A DNA stretch of 64,000 bases from Candidatus Rhodoferax mariagerensis (GTDB taxonomy: Bacteria > Pseudomonadota > Gammaproteobacteria > Burkholderiales > Burkholderiaceae_C), in contig JADKAW010000004.1 in assembly GCA_016719055.1 (NCBI GenBank), positions 1 through 64,000 on the forward strand, given 5' to 3'. Positions 17,603 through 25,695 of this stretch are shown in pieces. Made by a program: the position numbers and the translations under genes. Below the pieces are notes generated by a model, which saw only the letters and a program-made list of their open reading frames with translations, was not told where the DNA came from and made no database searches. Within the stretch, counting starts at the first letter, position 1. Every line of letters begins with the position of its first letter.

Positions 17603-18055
17603 TTACTGCAAGTGCTTGAGCAATTGGGCCAGCAAAGGGTGCAGTGATGCGCCAAAGGGGTTAACCAAGGTGACACCCCGCCAGGTAAAACCTGAGGTGA
17701 AGTCTTCACTCAATAGCAGTCGGCAATGGTTTTCGGCAGCTATCGCCAGTATCAAAGCGTCCCACATGGGCAGGTGGTGATCAGCCACCAGGTCAAAGGC
17801 TGACTGGAAAGCCGGCCAAGTGGAATCTGCAACCTCAAAACTGTCTGCCCAGCCAAGCAATGCATCGCGTGTGTCAGCGGGCGTGCGCTTGGCTTTGCCG
17901 ATCAGCACCCTGGTTAGTTCACCCAGCGTTTGCGCTGGCAAGATCAATTCCTGGGCTGCCAACAAGCCGATGAGTTGCACCGCCTTGCCGCAACGCACTG
18001 CGTCGCCCAAGCCTTCAGCGTAGGCCAGGACGTTGGTGTCGATGGCGATCCGCAT
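17603..18055 (-). CDS. vapC: PIN-domain toxin VapC
   Basis: 150 residues. PIN-domain ribonuclease motifs: MRIAIDTNVLAY (first Asp), GELTRVLIGKAKR (Glu region), MWDALILAIAAENHCRLLLS (third acidic residue) and SEDF. VapC toxins cut tRNA or rRNA when not bound by antitoxin. It lies 3 bases downstream of its antitoxin gene. The module sits between two cbbO 3' fragments. Confidence 0.9.
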   Translation of the reverse strand: MRIAIDTNVLAYAEGLGDAVRCGKAVQLIGLLAAQELILPAQTLGELTRVLIGKAKRTPADTRDALLGWADSFEVADSTWPAFQSAFDLVADHHLPMWDALILAIAAENHCRLLLSEDFTSGFTWRGVTLVNPFGASLHPLLAQLLKHLQ

Positions 18056-18058
18056 GCC

Positions 18059-18298
18059 TTAAGCCTCGTCGTAAAGTTCATCGCGCGTCCAGTTGCGCTC
18101 GCCAGCTGGCTTTTGCTGGCGCAGCCGTGCCAGCAGGCTCTGCCTTGCCAGTTGTCGCTGATCGTCCGCCTGGCGCACCGGCGACAGCGTCGCCACTGGC
18201 CTGCCGCGCGACAGCACGGTCACAACTTGCCCGGTTGCTACATCGCGCAGCAAGCTGGAAAAGTGGCGATTGGCATCACCCGCAGAGATTGTTTTCAT
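18059..18298 (-). CDS. vapB: antitoxin VapB (Phd/YefM fold)
   Basis: 79 residues. Phd/YefM-type N-terminus MKTISAGDANRHFSSLLRDV and VTVLSRGRPVATLSPV, then a charged C-terminal tail that would wrap around the toxin. It is expected to repress its own operon through the dyad at 18314-18332. Confidence 0.88.
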   Translation of the reverse strand: MKTISAGDANRHFSSLLRDVATGQVVTVLSRGRPVATLSPVRQADDQRQLARQSLLARLRQQKPAGERNWTRDELYDEA

Positions 18299-18313
18299 GA
18301 TGGTGTCGCTTTT

Positions 18314-18332
18314 TGTAGTTCACAACACTACA
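18314..18332 (-). promoter_or_regulatory. vapBC operator dyad
   Basis: Perfect inverted repeat TGTAGT-7-ACTACA, 16-34 bases before the vapB start. Its edge overlaps a CATAAT -10-like box (minus strand, 18332-18337). Likely the autoregulatory operator. Confidence 0.6.
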
Positions 18333-18383
18333 TTATGCGGTAAAAGAATGATGGGACCCGGTGCCTTTCAAAGCACTCAGGAC

Positions 18384-18535
18384 TGGCAAACCCTAACCGT
18401 GTCAGCGCCATAAACAGCTTGGGCAACTGCTCCGGCAGCCGGGTAATGTTGTCAATCACCGTGTAGCGCTTGCCAAAGATGTCGGCCACATAGGCATCAG
18501 CGGCGGCGTCAAGGTTGATGCAGTAGGTGAAGATG
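18384..18535 (-). pseudogene. 3' fragment of cbbO, copy 2
   Basis: About 150 bases that match the last 50 codons of cbbO (25690-25840) at roughly nine bases in ten, including AACAGCTTGGGCAACTGCTC and GTCAATCACCGTGTAGCGC. Homology breaks abruptly after GATG at about 18535. Closer to intact cbbO than copy 1, so it is probably the younger duplication. Confidence 0.85.
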
Positions 18536-18610
18536 GAGTCGCTGGTGTTGTCAATTACGAGAATGGCTGCCCAGCATGGTCGGTCACTGATTCCTCAATG
18601 GTCTTCCACA

Positions 18611-18628
18611 GTAGCGCAATAATGCTAC
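18611..18628 (+). promoter_or_regulatory. parDE operator dyad
   Basis: Inverted repeat GTAGC-8-GCTAC enclosing an AATAAT -10-like box, 31 bases before parD. Probably bound by the ParD ribbon-helix-helix protein. Confidence 0.5.
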
Positions 18629-18658
18629 ATTGACATCCTGATTTGAAAGTGCATCACC

Positions 18659-18943
18659 ATGCTGACCACTACCATACGCCTCGATGACAACTTGAAGGAG
18701 CGCGTCGCCGCGGCCGCTGCGCGCACGGGCAAGTCGGCGCACGCATTCATGCGCGATGCCATCTCCCAAACGGTTGAGCAGCTTGAACTCGACAGTGTCT
18801 TCAACGAAGCCGCAGACCAGCGGTGGAAGGCGATACTTACGAGCGGAAAGACGGTCGCCTGGGACGAGGCAAAAGCCTATCTGGAAGCCAGGTCACACGG
18901 AGAAAGCCCAAATAGGCCTGTGGCTCGCAATGCCAACCAATGA
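18659..18943 (+). CDS. parD: antitoxin ParD (ribbon-helix-helix)
   Basis: 94 residues. N-terminal ribbon-helix-helix MLTTTIRLDDNLKERVAAAA...GKSAHAFMRDAI, then a flexible tail that would bind the toxin. It overlaps parE by 4 bases (ATGA). Confidence 0.88.
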   Translation: MLTTTIRLDDNLKERVAAAAARTGKSAHAFMRDAISQTVEQLELDSVFNEAADQRWKAILTSGKTVAWDEAKAYLEARSHGESPNRPVARNANQ

Positions 18944-19251
18944 CCGCTGCAATGACGCGCATTGAGCTGGCTCCCGAGGTATTCGACGACTTCGACCGCT
19001 TTTTTGACCACATTGCTCAATTCGATGTGGGCTCGGCGCCGCAGCGCATCGCGGAAATTGTGGATGCCGTGCAAATCCTGGCGACCAGTCCCCTGATCGG
19101 ACGCCCAGTCAAGGGCGGAAAACGCGAACTGGTCATTGGACGGGCATCGCGTGGCTACGTGGCTTTGTACCGATATGTCGCACCAATCGACACCGTCTTT
19201 GTGCTGGCGATGCGAAGCCAACGTGAATCCAGGTACAAAAATAACAGTTGA
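18940..19251 (+). CDS. parE: toxin ParE/RelE superfamily
   Basis: 103 residues. Family landmarks: IELAPEVFDDFDRFFDHIAQ, SPLIGRPVKGGKRELVIGRA and YVALYRYVAPIDTVFVLAMR. Likely a gyrase poison of the ParE class, although RelE-type ribonucleases look similar. An internal ATG at 18952 is an alternative start. Intact, with a decayed relative at 15824-15910. Confidence 0.88.
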   Translation: MTAAMTRIELAPEVFDDFDRFFDHIAQFDVGSAPQRIAEIVDAVQILATSPLIGRPVKGGKRELVIGRASRGYVALYRYVAPIDTVFVLAMRSQRESRYKNNS

Positions 19252-19389
19252 TTGGGCGGGTCAGGGACAGGTTCCGGTGCGCTGATCACAACTCCGACTT
19301 GAGAATCAAAATGGCCTCCAGCCCAATTGAATAAAGCGCTTCATGCTCAGTTAAACGTAGCATTTGCGACCGCTGTGGATTGCAGTGAT

Positions 19390-19572
19390 TCAAGATGCCA
19401 AGCCGCAGAGCGCATCCAGCGGGCCTGCCGCGCCACCCGCAGCGACCTTGAGCACGTGGGTGTAAATCATCGTGGTGCCGACACCCGGTCTTAACCGCCC
19501 TTGCCCTCGCGCACCACCAGCACTCGCAGGTCAAAATCCACATCCTTGACGCGCAAACGCAGCCCTTCGTTC
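19390..19572 (-). pseudogene. integron integrase (IntI-like) remnant
   Basis: The minus strand reads LNEGLRLRVKDVDFDLRVLV then VREGKGG, a stop and DR. After a large internal deletion comes GVGTTMIYTHVLKVAAGGAA, then GPLDALCGLAS and stop. Both blocks are diagnostic of tyrosine recombinases. The lengths and the YTHVLKV/PLDAL ending fit integron integrases best. The 5' part is replaced by an IS91 remnant, sharing the junction TTCAAGCGGAT. Its orientation away from the defence locus is that expected for intI and its cassettes. Confidence 0.75.
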
Positions 19573-20145
19573 AAGCGGATACGGCACTATGGGGTGTTGG
19601 CATCTGCTTGCAAGGGCAAAAAGCTCAGCGCAGCCCGATTGACGTTGCAGATGCCCGCACTCAACCCGCAGGCGCTGGAGTCGGCTCAGGCCTTTATGGC
19701 GCGGGTGGCCAAAATGGATGTGGGACTGTGCCCGGTTTGCAAAGTGGGGCACTTGCAAACCGTTGAGGTGTTGGCTGGGGCCAGGCAGTTGCCAGAACCG
19801 GGCGCGACGCTTTGGCCGCAGGAGCGGGGGCCACCGTGAGTGATGGGCAGAGCGCTGAAATCCGCAGGGGGTTTGCGCGCTGGCGCAAAAGCTGGCGGGG
19901 GCCGGGCTGCGTGCTGCGTCGGCAAAGCTCCACGTGGCTCTCAAAAGCAGCGTTGTTTGGCATTAACGTGGGGTCGGATTTTTGCGGGCACGGGGTGGCT
20001 TGCCGACAATTTGAGGTTTGTGGCCCGCTATGATCTGATGCCATTGACCGGGGAGAAGCTTTCAATCCCCTATCGCCACCGTCTGTGCAGGCGGTTCAGT
20101 CCAACATGGTTTATCCGCCGCGGGAGGTTATATGGGTTTTTTTGA
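19571..20145 (+). mobile_element. IS91-family transposon remnant (3' end)
   Basis: Open from FKRIRHYGVLASACKGKKLS to WPQERGPP, stop at 19839. This is the IS91 transposase C-terminus with its zinc-binding cysteines (GLCPVCKVGHLQ; only part of the usual set). The bases after it to about 20145 look like the non-coding end of such an element. The rolling-circle catalytic domain is missing, so the piece is inert. Confidence 0.75.
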
Positions 20146-20182
20146 GCATCGCAGCGCGGCGGATAAACGCTGATTGTTAGCC
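20099..20182 (+). other. attC-like recombination site, left edge of defence cassette
   Basis: GTCCAAC (fits RYYYAAC) at 20099-20105, a 13-base inverted repeat (20110-20122 with 20155-20167, TTTATCCGCCGCG and its complement) and GTTAGCC at 20176-20182 (one base off GTTRRRY). Total 84 bases, within the attC size range. The palindrome may instead belong to the IS91 end. A cassette would begin at TTAGCC (20177). Confidence 0.45.
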
Positions 20183-21327
20183 TTCGCAAAGTAGCATTTA
20201 CCGCAATCCATCACAAGAGAAAAATATGGAAAAAAGAATTGAAAGAATCGAAATTGACAAGCTGTTCGGTCGATTTGACTACTGCATAAATCTTGCGGAG
20301 CACGAAAATAGCATTTCTATCCTAACGGCGCCAAACGGTTATGGAAAATCAACAATCCTAAAAATTATCAGCAGTTTTACGTCAGGCGATCACTACTACT
20401 TCATTAGGGAAAAATTTGGAAGCATCCGTTTCCATCTATCCAATGAACAAACTGTAGAGATTATTCATATCGAAGACGACCATGAAAACAATCAGGTCAC
20501 AATCCGTTCTGGCTCAAACCAGACAAAAATCAAAGACCCTTTTGGAAATCAAGAGGGTGATGAGCGGTCATTTGTAGTAGAGAGAGCATTACCGTTCCTG
20601 ACTCGAATCGGACCAAAAACATGGAGACATGATCGCACTGGTGAAGTATTTGATCGCGTTGAAATACTAACCCGCTATGGCGACCATCCAGTATTCAGGC
20701 GAAATATTAAACGCGACGAATGGCTGGAAAAGATTCGAAAATCGCTAAGAGTCTTCTCCATTCCTACAAACCGCCTCAAATTCGAGGAGGACCTTGATGT
20801 TAGAGGGCAGGTAGCGGCAAAAAGTAGCCTGATGGTTGGCGCGATTGCTAAAGAAATTCAGGAAAAGATGCAGTCCGCAATTAGAAATCAGTTTGAGGAG
20901 GGCCGGAAAAAGGAGACCAATTTCCCGACACGACTAATTGAGTCATTGAAGGACGGGATTGCGCCGACAAGAGAGGCAATTGTTGAATCAATAAAGTCCG
21001 TCCAGGCGTATGAAGAGCGCTATGGAAGACTTGGATTGGTTCCTCATACAGGGACTACGAAACAGTTAAATGTCCATGCTGAGTCGACCGAAAATGCCGG
21101 CATGTTGGTATTAAAGACATACCTAGACGACATTCGGGAAAAGTTTTCACTGCTGGAAGACTTGGCTCAGCGTCTCGATGTTTTTTGCAGCTCAATTAAT
21201 AGTTTGATTGCTTTCAAAACAATTGGAACCTCCGCTGACGAAGGTATTGTCGTAAAGGTTATTTAAAGTGGATCCCGGATTTAAGACAAGAATTTAAGAT
21301 GACCTCAAATCCGGGAAATCCAAGACC

Positions 21328-21627
21328 ATGAGTGAAACCAAGAAACGCAAAGTCCACACACCAGAGTACAAAGCCAAGGTGGGGTTGGAGGCTTTGCGTA
21401 GCGACAAGACCATCAACCAAATTGGCCAGGATTTTGATGTTCATCCGGTGCAAGTCGGGCTGTGGAAGAAGGCTATCCAAGAGCAGGCAAAGACTTTGTT
21501 TGAGTGCAAGCGTGGCCCCAAGTCGGTGGATGCTCAAAGTGAGCCGGAGCGCTTGTATGGCGAGATTGGCCGCCTCAAAATGGAACTCGACTGGCTCAAA
21601 AAAAAGTCCGGGATGAGCCCATCATGA
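21328..21627 (+). CDS. IS3 transposase OrfA
   Basis: 99 residues. Helix-turn-helix region YKAKVGLEALRSDKTINQIG and leucine-zipper-like end LYGEIGRLKMELDWLKKKSG. An A-tract followed by G at about 21599-21607 next to the OrfB overlap (ATGA) is the expected slippery site for the OrfAB fusion. Confidence 0.9.
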   Translation: MSETKKRKVHTPEYKAKVGLEALRSDKTINQIGQDFDVHPVQVGLWKKAIQEQAKTLFECKRGPKSVDAQSEPERLYGEIGRLKMELDWLKKKSGMSPS

Positions 21628-22560
21628 TGCGCCAGGACTGGATCGACATGAAAGACGACTTGGTGCCCACCACGCGCCAGTGCGAACTCGCGGGTGTCTC
21701 ACGAGCCACGATGTATTCCCGTCAAAGGCCCAAAGTGGCCGACCAAGACGATCAACTGCTAAGCCGCCTGATCGACGAAGAATACACTCGGCATCCGTTT
21801 TACGGCACCCGGCGCATGGTAGTTGTTATCAGCAAGGCAGTAGGCTACCGGGTCAATCGTAAGCGCATCCAACGCCTGATGCGCCAGATGGGCTTTGCCA
21901 GGCATGGCACCCGGCCCCAACACCAGCCGGGCACACCCACAGCACCCGATTTACCCATACCTGCTGCGTGGCCTTGAGATCACCCGGCCCAACCAGGTCT
22001 GGAGCACTGACATCACCTACATCCGTCTGGCCAACGGGTTTGTCTATCTGGTGGCGGTGATGGACTGGTACAGCCGCAAGGTGCTGAGCTGGCGAATCAG
22101 CAACAGCATGGATGCCAGCTTTTGCCTGGACTGTCTGGAGGAGGCGCTGCGCAACTTTGGCACGCCCGACATCTTCAATAGCGACCAAGGCGCACAGTTC
22201 ACCAGCGCCGACTTTACCGGGGTACTCCAACGCGAGGAGATCAAAATCAGCATGGATGGACGGGGTCGGGCCTTTGACAACATTTTTGTAGAACGTCTGT
22301 GGCGCAACGTCAAGTACGAGGATGTCTACCTCAACGGTTATGCCACGATGGGCGAATTGATGGTTGGGCTGAGCAAGTATTTTGTGCTCTACAACACCGA
22401 ACGTCCGCATCAGTCACTCGACTACAACACGCCTGATTCGGTGTACGTCAGTGCCAGCGGCGGTGGCGCGCTGATCATCGATAAATTCAAAGAAAGTCCA
22501 AAATCCGAAGACCAAAAACCCGTGTGCACAACGGCCCTGGTTGATCAGCTTGATGGATAA
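21624..22560 (+). pseudogene. IS3 transposase OrfB, frameshifted
   Basis: The first frame runs to 21977 (through QRLMRQMGFARHG). The second frame from about 21895 continues GMAPGPNTSRAHPQHPIYPY to 22560. One extra base near 21899 separates them. The DDE residues are all in the second part: WSTDITYI, FNSDQGAQFTS and NIFVERLWRNVKYE. The element should not move by itself unless the shift is a sequencing error. Confidence 0.88.
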
Positions 22561-22869
22561 GCAGGGGGTCGGCATGGATATGTGGACAAGCTTGCAAAAC
22601 GCCCAGCTTGACCACATACCCACACCTCCCACCCGTGCGCTTACCCACAAGAGTTCCGCCTTCGGCCTGACGCGCTTCGCTTGCCAAACAGCCTTTAAAA
22701 ATGAATTCAAAAATACCGAAAAGCCAGAGGACTTGGGGTTTGGCCAAAACCGGGGCAACGCCGTCCAGTTGTATATGAAAACGGGGATTGCTTAAATTAA
22801 CTGAAAAATTGTCTTGACACTTGGGTCCACTTTAATTGACGGCAACAAAGATGGACTCCCCTTGTCAGT

Positions 22870-24258
22870 CAATCCACCGAAGTTAAGGTAAAATATTCCT
22901 CGTAAGCTGTTGATTTAGTTGAATTTATTTTAAATTTCCCCAAAATATTGGAACTGAATATGTCAACAAAATATAGGGTTAACCCTTAGTTCTCTTTTCT
23001 CCAAACTCACCGATCGCATCAATTCGGCGGAATTTTTCGCCGATGCCCGCCACCCTGACTCCCCCAATGCCTTCACGCGCACTGGCAAGTTGCCTTTGCC
23101 CAAGCTGATTGGCGCTTTGCTTTCCATGCGAGCGTCTTCACAGCAGGTCATGCTCGACTCCTTCTTTGGTAGCTTGTCTGTTGACGGCGACTGGCAGCGT
23201 GGCATAACTGATCGTGGTTTTGCTCAAGCACGAGACAAGTTGTCCTGGACTTGTTTGGAGCACTTGAACACCTTTGTGGTCAAAACCGCCGACGCGTTGG
23301 GCTTGGTCCCTCGTTGGCACGGTCTGCGTTTGGTGGCAGGCGATGCCTCGGTGCTGATGCCTGCGATTCGCCCCTGTTTCACCACAAGGTTCCATGCCCA
23401 AGCTGATCAACGCTTGTTTGTCTTGTATCTGCCGGGCGCTGAATTGACGCTGCACGCCAGCGTGCATGGTGCCGATGGCGCTGAGCGGCAGATGCTGTTT
23501 GAGTCGCTGTTGTGCCTGGGGCCTGATGATGTGTTGATCCTTGATCGGGGCTATCCGGCAGCTTGGCTGGTGGCGTATTTGACTGAGCACTATATTCGGT
23601 TTTGCATGCGCTGCGAGAAGTCCAGTGGTGGTTGGGCAGAGGTACGCACCTTTGAGCGCAGCGATCAGGTGGATGCCACGGTCACGCTCAATAAGCCCAA
23701 CCAGTGGGACTGCGAAGATTATGGCTGTTCTGGTGCTGCACCGCGGGTCCGGCTGGTCAAGTGTGTGACGCCCAATGGGCTTGTGCGGGTGATGGCGACC
23801 AATTTGCCAGACAGCCAAGTCCCGACAGCAGCTTTTGGTGAGCTTTACCATGAGCGCTGGCGTATTGAGGAGGCCTTTAAACGCCTCAAGCATCGCTGCA
23901 AACTCGAGAGCGTCTCAGGGCTGACGCAGCATGCGCTGATGGTCGATGTGCACGCAAAGGTGTTGGCTGACAATTTGGCTTCTTTGGTGTGCATGGGCGC
24001 GTCAGCGGCAGCGGGTTTACAGGACAAGCAGCGTACATGTAACCGCGCCTACGCCGCACCATGTTTGCAGCGCCTGCTGCCGCGTATGGTGTTGGGGTTG
24101 GGCTGTCTGGTGACTCTTTTGGGAAAGGCGTTTGAACTGTTGGGGGCAAACTCCCATAGACAACTGTCTGATCGCAAGCAGCCACGACCGAAAAATCATG
24201 TGAAACCTCATCCAAATCTGGCTTACAAGGGGTGACATGGCTTAACTTCGGTGGATTG
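22870..24258 (+). mobile_element. IS4-family insertion sequence
   Basis: 1389 bases. Inverted ends CAATCCACCGAAGTTAAG and CTTAACTTCGGTGGATTG are perfect over 18 bases. A 10-bp target duplication CCTTGTCAGT lies at 22860-22869 and 24259-24268. It sits 33 bases to the right of the IS3 in the same gene. Confidence 0.93.
23090..24235 (+). CDS. IS4-family transposase, N-terminus uncertain
   Basis: 381 residues from TTG at 23090. DDE-type residues include VAGDASVL and LILDRGYP; the IS4 signature YHERWRIEEAFKRLK (Y-R-E-K) is near residue 255. The same frame is open back to about 22958 (SSLFSKLTDRINSAEFFADA) but lacks a usual start. An ATG at 22960 begins MSTKYRVNP in another frame, so a small indel near 22988 has probably cut off the true start. 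Confidence 0.8.
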   Translation: MPLPKLIGALLSMRASSQQVMLDSFFGSLSVDGDWQRGITDRGFAQARDKLSWTCLEHLNTFVVKTADALGLVPRWHGLRLVAGDASVLMPAIRPCFTTRFHAQADQRLFVLYLPGAELTLHASVHGADGAERQMLFESLLCLGPDDVLILDRGYPAAWLVAYLTEHYIRFCMRCEKSSGGWAEVRTFERSDQVDATVTLNKPNQWDCEDYGCSGAAPRVRLVKCVTPNGLVRVMATNLPDSQVPTAAFGELYHERWRIEEAFKRLKHRCKLESVSGLTQHALMVDVHAKVLADNLASLVCMGASAAAGLQDKQRTCNRAYAAPCLQRLLPRMVLGLGCLVTLLGKAFELLGANSHRQLSDRKQPRPKNHVKPHPNLAYKG

Positions 24259-24522
24259 CCTTGTCAGTGCTTTCGTCGGGAGAACAGCATCTAATTGTCT
24301 TGATTGGTAAGCTTGTATTCAACACGAACAAGGGTTCGCTTGTGCTGATAGATGAACCAGAAATTTCGTTTCATCCCGAATGGCAAGAAAAATTCCTTTC
24401 GATTCTTGAGGAAATTCGCCAACTTAATGGCTTCACTGTACTGGTTGCAACGCATTCTCCAATACTCATAGGTGACAGATGGAGCAGCGTAATTGAACTA
24501 GCCGAACAGCATCGAGCAGCGG

Positions 24523-25443
24523 GTGAGCAACTCTGCCTTGGAGCGTAATGTGAGCTCGCTCCGTAAATATCAGAAAGACCCAAAGTTTCTTCTCAATAAC
24601 GCGCTTACGATGTTCCGAAGCAAGCAAATTCGAACGGCTATTGTGGAGGGCGTATGCGACAAGCGCTTTCTAAGCCAATGGCTTCCAACTGGTACAGCTA
24701 TTCGATTTGATGGACTTGACGGAAAACCGTTGGTAAATCTTGCGTATACAAACTCGAAAATGAAACCCTATTCAGACTACGAGTTTCTTTACTTCTTTGC
24801 TGACGTCGATTTTGACGCCATAGTTAAGCAGCCGCTAGTTAATCATCCGAGTTTCATTTATAACGCATTTTGTTTTGAAGAGAATCGCCTTCACTACAAC
24901 GACCTTGAAACGTATCTGATAAATACAAGCGCCTTCGAGAAAGTCTTGGTGAACTTGGATATCGACGCCAACGAAGCGGATGGTCTCCGGGAACGCCTGG
25001 AACGTGCTTCGCGGGTTACCGGAAGCCTTCGAGCTGCAGATATTCTTGTTCAGCGAACTAACAACTTACGTTCGAGCGTCTTAAACGGATTGGAGATTCG
25101 GGCTTTCTTCAATTCTAGAGATATCACCTTCAATGAAACAGACCTGTTTAATGCGCTTCCCCGCTGGTCAAACTATCGGGAATATACGGATGACCTTATC
25201 GAAATGGCCAAACGTCTTGATCGAGAGTCACCGACTGGCTGGACGCTATCGAGAGGGCACGACTTAACAGAGATGCTTGCGCTGCACCTAGAGCATAGAG
25301 GCCAACGAGGGATGACAGCGGAAAAGCTTGAACTGATGCTCCGTCTTGCATGCGAACTCTCTGCGTTTCAAGTGAGTCCGATGGGACGACGACTGACAAA
25401 GCCGTGGGGGATGGCGGTTATATGCTCCACAACCGAAGGCTAA
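24523..25443 (+). CDS. ariB: DUF4435 TOPRIM-like nuclease of a PARIS-like defence system
   Basis: 306 residues from GTG, overlapping the 3' end of the ATPase gene by 26 bases. TOPRIM-type residues: the acidic motif AIVEGVCDKRFL near residue 40 and the DxD motif YFFADVDFDA near residue 91. This ATPase + DUF4435 order and overlap match AriA-AriB of PARIS, where AriB is the toxic effector released on infection (it cleaves tRNA). Other ATPase/DUF4435 pairs exist, so PARIS is the best but not the only reading. The gene is intact, but its partner is broken and transcription must cross two IS. Confidence 0.8.
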   Translation: MSNSALERNVSSLRKYQKDPKFLLNNALTMFRSKQIRTAIVEGVCDKRFLSQWLPTGTAIRFDGLDGKPLVNLAYTNSKMKPYSDYEFLYFFADVDFDAIVKQPLVNHPSFIYNAFCFEENRLHYNDLETYLINTSAFEKVLVNLDIDANEADGLRERLERASRVTGSLRAADILVQRTNNLRSSVLNGLEIRAFFNSRDITFNETDLFNALPRWSNYREYTDDLIEMAKRLDRESPTGWTLSRGHDLTEMLALHLEHRGQRGMTAEKLELMLRLACELSAFQVSPMGRRLTKPWGMAVICSTTEG

Positions 25444-25507
25444 CCCGGCAGTCAACACGGACGCTGCGCGATAAAGCCACGCAGCGCCGGTGACCTCCAC
25501 GTAAACC
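25438..25507 (+). other. attC-like site, right edge of defence cassette
   Basis: GGCTAAC at 25438-25444 overlaps the ariB stop and is the exact complement of GTTAGCC at 20176-20182, the relation expected between the two ends of one integron cassette. A stem follows (AGTCA...TGACCT; CGCTGCG 25462-25468 with CGCAGCG 25480-25486). The expected right core is only GTAAACC (25501-25507), so it is degenerate. Confidence 0.45.
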
Positions 25508-25623
25508 GCCACCTCGACTGTCAGCGACTGGCCAAAATCGAGTGTGCAGCTTTGCTTCTGACCGGCGGCGGTCGTTGCATTGCGGCCGCAGCGCAGCAAC
25601 CCATTTCGCAACGAGTTGGGTAT

Positions 25624-25670
25624 ATAAATAGCCTCTAGCTCAATATCCACAAGCGCTAACAGATACAAAA
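25624..25670 (-). repeat. ATAGCT repeat downstream of cbbO
   Basis: On the minus strand TGTATCTGTTAGCGCTTGTG, then TTGAGCTAGAGGC. The 100-odd bases between it and the attC-like site read on the minus strand as part of an unidentified protein tail (CGRNATTAAGQKQSCTLDFG); no gene is claimed. Confidence 0.55.
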
Positions 25671-25695
25671 AAAGAAGCAATCGGTGCCGCAACCC

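Larger units (their letters stand above)
21264..22834 (+). mobile_element. IS3-family insertion sequence
   Basis: 1571 bases. Inverted ends TAAAGTGGATCC and GGGTCCACTTTA, with AAGACAA also shared further in. A 3-bp target duplication ATT lies at 21261-21263 and 22835-22837, typical of IS3. It carries orfA and a frameshifted orfB and inserted inside ariA. Confidence 0.92.
20226..24548 (+). pseudogene. ariA: AAA/ABC-type ATPase of a PARIS-like defence system, split by two IS
   Basis: Part 1 (20226-21263) has Walker A APNGYGKSTILK near residue 35. The last 93 codons (24269-24548) hold the ABC signature LSSGEQ, Walker B SLVLIDEPEISFHPEW and the H-loop VATHSP. Bases 22838-22869 are the bridge between the two elements. 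Removing the IS3 with one ATT and the IS4 with one 10-bp duplication gives VKVIDGNKDGLPLSVLSSGEQ (shown across the joins) and one frame of about 449 codons. In PARIS, AriA cages the AriB effector and senses phage anti-restriction proteins. Base composition is clearly AT-richer than the neighbours. As it stands the ATPase cannot be made whole. Confidence 0.85.

Noticed and set aside
21264..22834. the frameshift in IS3 orfB as programmed frameshifting
   Set aside because: The known programmed site is at the orfA/orfB overlap, where an A-tract is present; the shift near 21899 has no slippery motif.
25615..25621. GTTGGGT as right core of the ariB-side attC
   Set aside because: It would make the site about 183 bases long, beyond the usual attC range.
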